Shown piece by piece: positions 26,601 through 39,071 of a stretch of DNA of 64,000 bases. The DNA comes from Quillaja saponaria (taxonomy: Eukaryota > Streptophyta > Magnoliopsida > Fabales > Quillajaceae), in the NCBI GenBank assembly GCA_029379385.1, contig CM055607.1, positions 32,857,235-32,921,234 of the forward strand, given 5' to 3'. Below the pieces are notes generated by a model. The model searched no databases. It was not told the DNA's origin and saw nothing but the letters and a program-made list of their open reading frames with translations. How positions within the stretch are numbered: position 1 is the first letter of the stretch; each line of letters starts with the position of its first letter. The position numbers were made by a program, and so were the translations under genes.

Positions 26601-27301
26601 CTATCTCCCCTCCAACCCACCCATTTACCACCCTGAGCCAAGGCCCAGCAATAATCCTCTCAATTTTCAATCTTCCACCCTACATTTCATTTATCAAAAG
26701 CAAATTGAAGAATTCTTTTTTATTTTCCAAATGAATCCCCTTTAAAAAATTGTTTCCCTGATTCTTTTATGAAGAAAAAGAGGACAGATTAGTTGGAATA
26801 AGGAATGTTAAAGCATAATTTACCAAGCCATGTAAGGAGAAAATATGAACACAATCCACAGATGATATTCCAACAAGGAGAACATTAAAAAATGGGGCGT
26901 GGCTGATCAAATGGCTTTCTTCCCCTGAGTAATTTGGAGGTACTGGAGGTGAGAGCAAGCTTGTGATAACAATAATGGTGTGTTCCTGATTGACAATAAA
27001 AATCACAATAAGTCTCAAATGGGAGGGATAGGAAAGAAATGCAAACAGACTAAAGCGGTAAAGAACATAATGGCCCTCTTCCCTTTCACAAGATTATTAA
27101 AAAAAGGCAAATGGAATCAGCCTCCAGATCACCTGTATATTCCAACCACGAATTAGAGATGCCCCACAAAGAATGGTAGCAGCATATATTTTCTCTTCAT
27201 CAGAACCATTGGTTGCAATTTCATATATCTTCTCAATCTCTGCCAAGCTTTCATCAAATCCATGAGCTTAATTCAGTTGCCTTACCAAGGGTAAATTTAC
27301 A

Positions 27302-27345
<44 letters not shown>

Positions 27346-30300
27346 ATAACTGAAGTCCAGGACATAGGCAGTTATTAGGCAATGTGTGGTTAATCAGAGA
27401 GCCACCTCTTTCACACACTAAGAAGAATGGTTGTCCATATGAATAAATCTTTCTACTACTTAAATCTTCTATATGAATTTTCTTTTTTTAATTTTAAATT
27501 CTCCACAAATCTTTGGTCTCACCATTAGAATAATAGAAGATACAAAATTTAGTGGATGGCAGAAGCATGTAATAGCTTTACCCAGAATTGCCAGTCAATA
27601 AATTCACAGTGAGAGCATGATGAGATGCAAAAGCTCTAAGCAGGGAAAGAAAAACTAATGGCATGAGTCACCCCAAATCAACCATCCAAAATAATAATCT
27701 TCTGGATTTTATAAATCCAGAGATCCCTTCTGTTCATTCATTGCCTGAAAAGTAAACCTTCAAATAGATGCAGGGTGTGTGCTTAAGAGAAGTACTACAT
27801 CCTTTATGAAAAGAAACCGACACCTGAGTTTCTTAGCCTACCCCCTCCCCCCAGCCCAAAATAACCCATCCACGCCCTTTATCATGGAAGAAGTAAAAAG
27901 ATGAGTAAAAATAAGATAAGGAGATGCAGCATACCTAGAAGCCGGAGTTGTAACTAAGACACTAACTAGTGATGGAGTTAATGTGGACCCTTTCATCAAT
28001 GATGACCAACCAGGCCCTTGGCTGGTCATACTATGAGGCACTTGATTGCTGTGTGCATTGACATAACCAGGCCAAAAATACACTGATGTATCCAGTAGAT
28101 TTCTTGCAATACAAGCCTCAACAATCAAATGGCGCAAGTTACCGGCTGTAAGAAACCACGACATATGACAAAGCATTACAGATAGACCCATAAAAGTAAA
28201 GGGTAAAGACACAGGGACCAAAGAGATTAACACGCTTGAAGGAAAATAAACAAAAGCAAACAGTGCATAGCAAAACTAAGCACTAAAAAGAAAGCATATG
28301 CCATAACCATGTCGGCTTTCTGGGCATACAACATAGATAAAAGGATAAGTACCAGCACTAAGGGCATAGCCAGGCACAAGCATTCTACCTATAACCAACT
28401 TAAAAGCTTTATAGATTCAAGTTATAAATGATAAAAAGAATTACTTACAACAGTTCGTAGGCAAGTCATTCATGTTCATACACTCATAGGACAGATTACC
28501 AACTGTAAGTCCTGATATGAACATTATAGCCTTTGCTGCAGCCTGATTGGCTACCGAAATAACAGACTGAGGTGGAGCCAACAAGGCCTCATAATCCCCC
28601 AATACCTGTAAGCTGGTAATCAATTCCTTCCGGCGCTTTCCCAAGACCTCTTTCTCTTTCATTTGATTTGGAGGGCTACGTTCAGCTTCTTCAATCAGTT
28701 CACCTTCCTCTTCCTCAATAATATTAGCGATTGTGAGTGTCGTAATGCATAATAACATACAAAAGCAGGTATCTACGCGAGGTACAGGACCCTCACTCAG
28801 ATCCCTCTCCTAAAGGACCAAAAGAAGAAAAAAAGTAACATAAAACAACTGAAAGTTCATATTAGATTCCACCTGCATGTGATTCTACAATTCTACCACA
28901 TTGTCAATAAATAACTACTTAAAAACCTAGATGCAAAAGTGCAGACAAATGCTGCTTTAGAGGCTATACGCTACATGACAACTGCAGCATCATCTTTCAT
29001 TATCGACAGTTGGCTGTATCATTTAACCAAATACTCACAGATTCTCATAATGCAAGAACAAGTTCATCAAATGTCTTGTAATAGCATGCAGTTGAACTAT
29101 ATAATACAGAAGTTAATGTGATAAACATGCAAACCACATGGAAAGAACTCTCTCATGCAACATGCCTCCTCACCAAATATATAAAAATGACTAGTTGGCA
29201 CTTCTTATATGGAGAATTTTACTCAGAAAGCAAAAACAAAGAAAATGTATGTGTGTATGTTCAAGTGAATAAGGAGAGGGAAGATTGACTAAAAGCAAAC
29301 CATAGGTGATCAACTTAGCATCAGTTCCTACCCTTTGAACTAGGCGTAAAGCTGCAATCCATAAACCTAAAAAAGTATTGTGCCATGTAGTTCCATTAAC
29401 TGCTTGCAAAGCCTTGAGCAAACCTGCAATATGACTTCAGCTAAATGATACTGCTTTAAAGATCTAAAGTTCCATTCAAGCATATAGTAGACTAAAGCTT
29501 TGTGATATCAGAATTGATTTTTACCGGTAAGAGTTTCAACAGCACTAGCTGCTACCACTTGTGACCCATCCATGGCATCTTCCAGAAAAAGATCAATAGG
29601 AAGCCAAAGTGTAGACCAGATAGCACCATGAGATTGACTGACAGAAGATAGCTGAGACCCAGAGGTGATGACTGCATGGAGCTCCTGCTTAGATACTGTT
29701 TTGCATTCATGAGACAAAACATTACGGGTATCTGATGTCAATTGCAGAAGGGTACTCCGGAGTTACGTATTTCAAGTTCCTCAGCACAACTGAGTTTGTA
29801 CTAAGCAGCTGTAGTTTGTTGACAAAAGCACCCCAATGTGATACCCTACAACGAGCAAAGTTTTTACAGTTCTGAAATGCTATTTGAGATTCAATCAAAA
29901 ATTTGGTTATACTTTTCATCTCACAAGCAAAAATATAGATATGCAAAGTAGTGAGCATATCAAAGTGAAGCTCTTACATGTTTTGATGCGCCAGATATAG
30001 AATCTTTGAAGTTACTTTGTTTTGCAAAAATTCTCCAATGATCTCAATAGCCATTGCAGTATTTGTCTCCAGCAAACCCTCACTGTGCTTGGTTTTTTTG
30101 TCACTAAAGGAATTGCCACCATCAATTTCCATATCTTCTGCCCTGGTTGTCCATCTAGAATTCTTATCTGAGGTGCATTCCAGTAACCCTTCATCATCTA
30201 ATGATGCTTCTAGTAATTGCCATACAATTGAAAAGAGAAATTCAACAAGAATAAGCCCAGGTTCACACATCTCAACACCGTACACCTGGGAAAGATGAAG

Positions 30301-32893
30301 AACATCATCAATTGATGTCATAATCCTGTAATTCATTAATTGAAAGTCAGTACTAATGGTAAAACGGTAAAATATATAATGAAAGGTCACCTATGAAGAC
30401 AAGTATGAAGAAAACAGTTAATAGAAAGGCCTCTTATCAGGTAGGTTTATGCAATCTCTGTTACCAACAATTCCTATCAAATCCAGAGTTTCTTTTGACA
30501 GAAAGGCCAAAACAGGGAGGGGAGGACTGGCATCTGAAGAATGTAATATTCTGCCACACTGTCAACAATAATAAAGTGTAAAAGAGCTAGTTTATCTATC
30601 ACAGAAGATGCCTCAAAAGTGTACGCTGGAGAGGTAGCTCTCAAGAACTTCAAATTCAATTTACTGTAACTTGTATACAAGCTTTAACCCGTAATGTATT
30701 ATTAACATCAATGACCATATTCAAGTCCAAAGAATCATCAATAATTGTTTTCCAAATGTATGATATCATCACTTTTTTGAAATATTATCAATTTATCATT
30801 GTTGATAATGTGGTTTTAAGGGACAGAGCCATATTGTGGCCACGGCCAACGCGCTTCCAATGGACCCAAAAAAAGGGTAGCTTATGATATCAGATTTACT
30901 TAACAAGGTTTTCTAGAACCATAAATAGGAGACTACAGATTCAAGCAGTGTATATTTTGGCACCACCTTTTTTATTAATAAGATGTAGAACATTAATCAA
31001 GTTAAACAAGAAGATTAACGGCAAACAGGTAGCAGAAAGTTCTTCTATAGCTATGACACAGAGTCCATAGAATCCAATACAAAGGGAAATAATTGGGTAT
31101 TGTTTCTTTAAAATATTTTGTACACATAACATCCCAAATATACATCAATATAAAAAACTAATTGAGCACATGAAAAGGAATAGATAACTTAACATTCTCA
31201 ATCATACGAATGCTTAATATGAATTGCCAAGAGAATGGAAAGAAACCATAGTTCAACTTTATTTAACCCTATAAATTAAGTAAAGAAACTGAGTTAAGAA
31301 ATAAAAAAAGCAAAAGAAACCACATAACCTTTATCTTTACGTGAAAAAACACTGAAAATGTCCCCATTATATTAGCAAAAGGAAGAAGATGATGATAAAA
31401 ATATAAAAATACATTCCCTAAGAACTACTTCTACTACGATATCAGCAATTATCTCTAAAACAAACATTTGTAGAGATTAAAAAAGGAACAAAATAATTTC
31501 GCAGCAAATTAGATAAAGCTGAACCTTACTTTTGATAATTTGGACCACAAACATGAGATGCAAGTGTAAATGCATGTCGCTTGAGGAGTTCCATGTAAAG
31601 TCTGTATGCTGAAGGGTGAAGCTGTCTATTTGGAATGACCCTGTAGTAAATAAGAAGCAGCTATTGTCAATCTAGACAGTGGGAAATAATCAAATAATAA
31701 AGGTAAGTTTGAATTCAACCAAAGCTTTAATTTAACGAGACTGGGTTCTGGAAAAAAGAAGGATGACATTTAGATTTGTTAATATGATTGGTCACTGTTC
31801 TCCTAATTGGATTTTATTCACCCTTTTCGACTGAGGGATTCTACTAAACTATCCAGTGCATCATCTCCAATGAGGAACAAATTAAAGATGACACATCAAT
31901 GTACAGTGATAATAATTCCAAAAAAAAAGACTTGTAAATTTGATACAATGTACCACGGCAAAAAATCTAAATTGAAAGAAAGTTATCGTATGAATCAAAT
32001 CACTATAGGGAAACATCAAGTTCCACAAATGAAAATTCTGAAGCAGTCAACTACAAAATAATGTCCTAACTCCTAAGAAACTACGGCAACAAAGGACCAA
32101 AGCTATCATAAAGATCATCTTACTCTTCAAGAATTATATGGATTTTATGCATAGAATTACCTGATATCACAGACCTCTCCCAGAGCCAACACTGCCTCAT
32201 AATGATGCACAATTTACAGCAAATTTTTACACAAATGCCTCAAATGTCTTAAAAAAACATTCAACTTTTTTTTGTTAAATCAATTGTACCAAGTAGCTTG
32301 AGATAACAATGCAGTGCACACCTCTAGCTGTCCTTCTGAATTTGGCAATGCAGAAAATAAAACCGAATATGCACATTGAATTGAAAACCCAAATTTGTTC
32401 GATTTCTTTTTGGGCATAAAGACATTTATGCCTCCATAAACAAATATTTGGAAAACACAAAAATTGTGGTCAAGGAGGGGGGCTTGGGAACATATTCCTT
32501 CTTAGGTCGCTTAGTCTGAAAACAAAAGGTATGTAATCCCTAAACACAAAATTCCACGCGAAAAAATTCTTACGAATGATAATACAAGTGACATATCTGA
32601 GCAAGGACCTGGTAGAAAGAAGGGCAAGAACAAGCAAAGGGGGAACAATCTTGGCTGTCAATGCCTTCTCGAGAAGCTTCCACGCGATGGGTACGTGATT
32701 GTCCCAACAGATATGAGAAACCAAGAGGTGGGCAAGCTCGATTGAAGGCAAGGAGACGCCGGAAGAGGTGAGACTGGAATTGAGCTGAACCACCCAGATA
32801 AGAGGGTCACTGTTTTTGTCCTGAGCTGACTTGGTTAGCCCAAGGACTGTGTCCCAGATACTTCGAGTGACTCGTTTGTAAGGACACCGCCAT
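23653..32893 (-). CDS. MED33: Mediator complex subunit 33 (REF4/RFR1 family)
   Basis: MED33 is a plant Mediator tail subunit; REF4 and RFR1 restrain phenylpropanoid gene expression. Exons: 32609-32893, 31530-31640, 29978-30325, 29525-29845, 29332-29423, 28449-28809, 27935-28145, 27133-27247, 26824-26985, 25872-26532, 25091-25297, 23653-24686. Joined, they give about 1301 aa, within the family range. Landmarks: IELAHLLVSHICWDNHVPIA and PPLLVLALLST near the N terminus, RNLLDTSVYFWPGYVNAH in exon 7, PVPPNYSGEESHLI in exon 9, PEYLLLVRNSRLSSFG in exon 10, and a long C-terminal exon ending KQGIKAVE. Two +1 breaks occur: exon 1 at 32859-32872, just after MAVSLQTS, and exon 4 near 29745-29757, before LLQLTSDTR. 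The neighbouring genes suggest the REF4 (MED33B) lineage. Confidence 0.94.
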
Positions 32894-33053
32894 GGATCAC
32901 GAAAAAGGCAGAGCTTTAGGTTATTGAGGCCAAAGCGTTCCGAGAATTATGACTCATCAACGATTCGAAGAACACTGGAAGAGCAATGCGAATTTGTCTT
33001 GGGTATGGAACTTTCTTCGAAACTGTTTCCGCTCGGACGAACTTTCAAACTGG

Positions 33054-33061
33054 AAAAGTCG
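33054..33061. repeat. left target-site duplication of the TIR transposon
   Basis: AAAAGTCG here is repeated at 38118-38125, directly outside the right inverted repeat. An 8-11 bp duplication is the size expected for Mutator-like elements. Confidence 0.55.
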
Positions 33062-34220
33062 GAAAAAAATCATCAAATGCAGCAATTTTTTTAAAACATA
33101 AATTTAAATTCAAAATAGACCACTTTCAAAATTAATATTATCAATTAATATTAATAATTAACTAAACTTACCAACTCACAAGCTACATCAGGAAGGAAGA
33201 AAAAAAACAAAAAAAGTATTCCATCCATTCGTTGTATACTTTCTTTTTTAAGTGAAAAAAAAAATTACTTTTTTTTAAGTGAGATAAAAAATTTATCATT
33301 TTTCAAAATTAAAATATAAAAGTATATATATAGTAATTTCATGAGTCCCAACTCACGTAGTTCCTATTTTATATTTTTTCTTTTTGACTTTTTTCTGTAT
33401 TTTTTATTTTTATTTTAAAAAATTTTATCCCAAAATTACAACCACAAAAAAATAAAAATAAATACTAACCTCGTGATCCCAACCCACGAAGTTACTGTTG
33501 TTTGTTTTGTAATTTTTTTTTCAATCAAAAGAAAATTTTTACCCTTTTAAAAAAAAAACTTTAAACAAACACATGAACAGTTACTTCGTGAGCCCTAACA
33601 TACGAAGTTACTATTTATTTATTTTTATTTTATTTTCTCCCTTTAATTTTTTTAAATCCTATATATTCAATAAGACAATAATGGATGCGTTAACAATTTT
33701 TTCTTGATAAAACTATTTTTTGGTAAAATCATATTCTCTTTATCAGTGAAAATATTTTTTTTCTTTCTTTTCATCAAATAAATTAACTGTATATATAAAT
33801 TAATAATTTTTTGGGTAAAGTAATTAATGTACTATTTTTTATAATAATAGATGCATATAATCCTTAAATTATTTAAAAAAATCGTAATGTATTGTAAATT
33901 TAATTTAATCAAATATTAAATTATTAAGAAATTAAACTATCCAAATTATAATAAAATTAGGAAATAAAAGTATCCAAAATGTGTTGTAAGATGTACAATA
34001 ATTTAAATTAATTCATATCCTTCATGAATGAGTACCACAAGGTGGGGGTGATATATTTGGGATACTGTGTCATACTCCCCTGTACCCAAGTCATATGTAC
34101 GTGGGATGGGTGCTCCATATGCCATCCAGTATAGTCTGCATGTAACTGTGTCATACTCCCCATACTCGTGTCATATATATGTGGGATGGGTGCTCCATAT
34201 AACTCTGAAATAGCACCATA

Positions 34221-34982
34221 CTAAAACATATTTAAGATCTGTGATATATTTATGTCATGAGATGAGCTAGCTAAATGTGTCATAGATAATCGATAAACAT
34301 CATCTGTAGTACAGTGTAATTCCGGCACATATGAAATATGAGAAGATGATGGAACCAGCATACGCATGTGACACAGATGGAATATGAGAATATGACGAAT
34401 CATCATATGCGTGTGAGGAAGATGATGGACCAGCATATGCATGTAATGAAGATGATGGATCCAACATATGCACGTGAGGGGTACAAGTCTGAGAGTGACT
34501 ATGCAATGGTGAGGCTACTATTGAATTATGAGAATAAATAGGAAATCTCTGATGACGACCATATGGTGTCAAAAATTACATACCAAACCTTTGATACCAT
34601 TGCATGTAATCTGGTGATTGAACAAGTTGACTATAAGATGGTTGTCCATTCACAACAAAAGTTCGCCTCATACCCCAAACATTAATGTAGACAGCGTATC
34701 TTCGACGATAATCTACATTTCTACGCGTCCTAAGGTCAATCATGTGCTAATTAACATCACTATTTAGGATTTTCTAGTACGGTCTGAATATATTCCAAAC
34801 TGACATATCATCGGGGTTGGAAACCGATAATATAATGACGTCTCTTGTATAATTGGCGAGAAGTGCTTCATAATAATGATACAATTATGAGGCATACTAC
34901 CAGCATTTCTTGATTGAGTCTCTGTAACTCTGTCTTCTGAGGCATATACAACAGGAAATGATGAAGATTCAGCCATGACCAA
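34221..34982 (-). pseudogene. transposon coding remnant, family uncertain
   Basis: Minus-strand pieces inside the TIR element have coding-like composition but are broken by stops. They read MAESSSFPVVYASEDRVTE near 34970, YYRFPTPMICQFGIYS near 34820, YRRRYAVYINVWGMRRTF near 34690, and SPDYMQWYQRFGM near 34610. A Ser/His-rich stretch lies at 34221-34572. The DYMQWYQR segment resembles C-terminal parts of plant-mobile-domain or Mutator-type element proteins, but I cannot assign the family firmly. Confidence 0.35.
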
Positions 34983-35741
34983 AATCTATAGGTCCCAGTA
35001 CACCCTGAACTGTGTTTTTCTCCAAGTATAGCTCCAAACAAAATCCAAGACCTTGCATAATAGCATTCCGAACTATGTCCTCGAAATCATCATCATCATT
35101 TACTTTAATTGGACTGTACTATGTTGAATTATTAGATGCATTCAGAAATCAACAAATGACGCTGAGGTACTCGGTTCTCTTGTCAACCTTTAGGCCTTTT
35201 CACAAGTGACCATGAAATCGGATATAATTGATAACCATCAGGCATCCGAATACATTTAACGGGAGGTCAACTATATTCAATACCCTTTTGACACAGTTGT
35301 TATCTCATCATTCATGTAACATATAATCGTTATGTGATCCATGATGTGCTTTGTTCCCTTCAAAGTCTCAAATTAACATTAGATTACTACCTAATTTACC
35401 ACAAAAACACTAAATATAATAATTATGAAATTAATTTATATCAAAACTATTAATTACTTATTTTCATTAGTTCTCCAATAATTTCATCAAAATAAGTAAT
35501 TCTAATAAACATAAATTAGTAATAAAAATAAATAATTTACTTATTATAATAGAATTCCTAATTTCAATTAAATTATTAATCATATTTTATTATTATCTAA
35601 TAAAACATGTAGAAATATTGACTTAGTAACACTAATCATAAATTTTCTAATAACTAAATTAAGTAAATTTCTAATTCTAATCATATTTTATTTTATCATT
35701 TACTCATTATCACTAATCAATTATTTAAACATATTCCTATT

Positions 35742-36190
35742 ATGATAAAATATATAATAATAATAATAGCAATATTTATTTTCATTATTTTTCTAACAAA
35801 ACTACATAAAAAATACATTTTTTATAAAAACAATATAAAAATTACATTATTAATTAAAACTATATATTTTCAGTGCTTTTTAACAAAAATACATAAAAAT
35901 TACATTATTTATAAAAATAATATATAAATTATATTGTTAATTTCCTGTTATGATAAAATATGTAATAATAATAATAAATAAATAAATATATTTTTATTGC
36001 TTTTCTAACAAAACTACATAAAAATTACTATATTTATAAAAACTACAGTAAAAATTACATTATTAATTTCCTGTTATAATAAACTATCTAATAATAATAA
36101 TATTTATTTTCATTCACTTTTATAACAAAACTACATAAAAATTACTATATTTACAAAAACTATATAAAATTACATTATTTAAATTTTATC
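35742..36190. repeat. degenerate AT-rich tandem repeats inside the TIR element
   Basis: The phrase AACAAAACTACATAAAAATTAC recurs imperfectly about four times, near 35795, 35881, 36005 and 36122, each time near ATTACATTATTAATTTCCTG-like sequence. Spacing is uneven (about 85-125 bases). A second repeated block with AAGGAAAGCATGCATTTAC lies near 37437 and 37517. Confidence 0.7.
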
Positions 36191-38117
36191 AAAGTTCTTG
36201 CACTGTGAGTGAGATGTGATCAGTCTTATAAGAAATTATGATTCCTGGTGCTTTATGTTTCTATTTCTATTTCTTTCCTTACATGGCTGTCAATTCATCT
36301 AAGGTATTGCTGAGTTTATTATTTACTGTAGTCAATACGAAGTTAATAAGTTTATTAATTTATTTTTGAAATGCATTTGTTGTAATCAGAGTGTCTTTAA
36401 TCAAGTTTTTTCTTTACTTAATAAAGCTTGCTCTTGTAAAAAGCTTATAATATATAAATTCCACATATGATCCACCATCAATTTATCCAAAAGTCATAGC
36501 AATATATTGCCTAAAAAAATATCTACTCGTTATCACTAATGAATTATTTTAACATATTCATTTATTATGATAAAATATCTACTAATAATAAGATAAAATT
36601 TTCATTATTTAATTTTATAATTTTCAACTAAAACTAAAAAACTATTAATGACAATATCACTGTTTATAAACTTTAAATTAATTATAAATAAAAACTAAGA
36701 TTAATGTAACAAGAAAGTACCTTCGTGTGAGTGGTGGATAGGGAATGAATATAAGCACTTGAGAAAAATTGAGAAAATGTTATGTTAATGAAATAAATTT
36801 GTTGTGAGTAAATGAAATATTTAATAATAATACTCCAAAATAATAATATTAATTTTATTAATGTAACAAAAATATATCTTTCTTGTGTGAGTGATGGATG
36901 AGGAATGAACGTGAGCAATTGAGAGAAAGAAATGGAATATATCGGCTAGGAAAATAAAATTGGAGTGTGAAGGTGAAGTGAAGTTGGAAAATAAAGAAGA
37001 TAGAACCTGTGTATTGAAGAAGGTGAGAAAATGGTGAGTAATTAGTAAGTGTAAAGAAAGGGTACTTGTATAAGTTTGAGGTAAGGAATTTTGATTTGTT
37101 GAATGTGAGAAATGATTTATGTATAAGATGGAAGTGAGAATGGGTGAGAATGATTTATGGAAAGTGAAAAAGGATGTTTCACGGTTGTAGGAGCAACAAA
37201 TTATGGCATGCAAGAGGCATAAAAAGAAAAAAAAAAAAAAAAAGGAATGACATGCAAAGTTTTGCAGGTAAAGGAAAGGAAAAAAAACAAAGCATGCAAA
37301 TGAGGCAGAATGAACCAGGAAAAAATAAAGCATATGACTCCTTCTCTAAGCAACTATAGGAAAAAAATAATACATAGAAACAAAACAAAGTGAGCTGAAT
37401 AAAGACTAACTTTGATTTGAAAAGCAAGCACAGTACAAGGAAAGCATGCATTTACTAGAGAAAAAAAAACAAACACTGAATAAAGAGTACCTTTGATTTG
37501 GAAAATATGTATGATACAAGGAAAGCATGCATTTACAAGATGAAAACAAAATAAATAAATAAAAGCATGCGAAAAAAAAAAAAAAAAACAGAAGCATAAA
37601 AAAAATTCAAGAGAGAAATTAAAGAAAATAAATAAAAACATGTATTTATGAAAATTAAAAAAAAATGAACTAAATCAAGTTGCTATTATATATATTTAAA
37701 AAATAAAAAAAAAATTACAAGGAATAAATGAATAAAGCTTGCATTTATGAGAAAAAAATGAATAGTAAGTATATGAGTTGGGCTCACAAAATTATTATTC
37801 ATGTGTTTTTTTAATTTTTTTTGTTAAAAAGGGTAAAAATTTTATTTCGACTGGAAAAAAATATTACAAAACAAACAATAGTAACTTTGTAGGTTGGGAA
37901 TCATGACGTTACTGTTTATTTTTATTTTTTTGTGTTTGTAATATTAGAGTAAATTTTTTCAAGATAAAAATAAAAATACACACGAAATTATTGTTCACTA
38001 TTTTTTTTTCTTTCCTAATGTGGCAAGGTGAGTTGGCAAATTTGGTCCATTTTCAATTATTAATTTCAAAAGTGATCCATTTTAAATTTATGTTTCAAAA
38101 ACTGGGCTTTTTTCAAA

Positions 38118-38125
38118 AAAAGTCG
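38118..38125. repeat. right target-site duplication of the TIR transposon
   Basis: This second copy of AAAAGTCG pairs with 33054-33061 and marks the right edge of the 5-kb element. Confidence 0.55.
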
Positions 38126-39071
38126 AATCAGTCTCAGGCATGTATATAATTTCTCTATTTCACTTCCCCCCACTCTCTCTCTCTCTCTCTCTCTTTTCAA
38201 CTTATATATAATACTTTTTCTTTAGATATGAAAAATATTTTTATTTTACTATTTAATATTATTGGCTTTAAAGTAACAAAAAGTATTAATTCATGAAATT
38301 TTTTTTTTTTAATAAAAAAAGTAAAAGAATTATAAAACTTTTAAGGATATCACTCATTTTAGTATTATTCTCATTTAAACACATTTAATTATACAAATCT
38401 AATAAAATCATATGCATAATTGTTAATAATTTGATATATTCGCACCTCTCTTAGCATAATGACTATAGGTAAGTGTTAAAACACAAGTTTTTTACTTATA
38501 TTCTCAAGTTAGTTAAGTATAATGGTTGGTTTGGAGAGAAATAATAAAAATGTTATTTAAGAAAAATAAATAAAAGAAAATTTGTTATAAAAAATAAAAC
38601 AGTTTTATTTAAATATTTCATGATATAAAAAAGAAATTAAAAAAAAATATATGTAAGAAAAAATATGAAGAAATGAAAAGCATTTTATTTTAATGAATAT
38701 TCATATTCGTTCCCTTTGTATCAAGGAAGTAGAGAAGTGTTATTTACCCTCTTCAAAGTTACTAAAGCATCCTAATATGTATAAACTTTTAAATTACTTT
38801 CTGATCTGAAGTGCCAAAAAACCTTTCAATGAATTGGTTAACTTAACTCCAAGAATGCTTGTTTTTTGAGTAGTACTGGAGTTGATACTTCAGAAGAGTC
38901 AGCTATAAGAAACTCTCCAGATGCTAATTACAGAATCATCCAAGTCATTTCACCATGACATGGTTCAAAGCAAGCAGTTACATGTTCACTCAAGTAGGCT
39001 TCACATTGTCCATCTTTAGTCTCGAATCCAAACACCAACACCTATAGTCTGGTCTCGACATCTTATACAGT
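38126..39071. other. intergenic gap with (CT)n microsatellite
   Basis: The stretch lies between the TIR transposon and the exonuclease pseudogene. It contains a CT dinucleotide tract at 38173-38194 and AT-rich sequence. I see no coding signal. Confidence 0.5.

Larger units (their letters stand above)
33062..38117. mobile_element. 5-kb long-TIR DNA transposon, Mutator-like (degenerate)
   Basis: The two ends are inverted repeats. The left segment with ACATAAATTTAAA, GACCACTTTCAAAATTAAT and CCAACTCACAAGC (33095-33185) matches the reverse complement of 38020-38115. A further inner block matches too: CCCAACCCACGAAGTTACTG at 33479 against its complement near 37890, and GTTTGTTTTGTAAT on both arms. 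Arms therefore reach about 550 bp on the left and 350 bp on the right. Long TIRs with 8-11 bp duplications are typical of Mutator-like elements. Only minus-strand coding remnants remain inside (34221-34982). The centre is very AT-rich and repeat-filled. The element ends about 170 bases upstream of the MED33 start codon. Confidence 0.65.

Noticed and set aside
36821..37641. Long hydrophobic minus-strand frames rich in Phe and Leu, resembling membrane proteins
   Set aside because: They are translations of A-rich/T-rich repeats inside the TIR transposon, with no conserved pattern.
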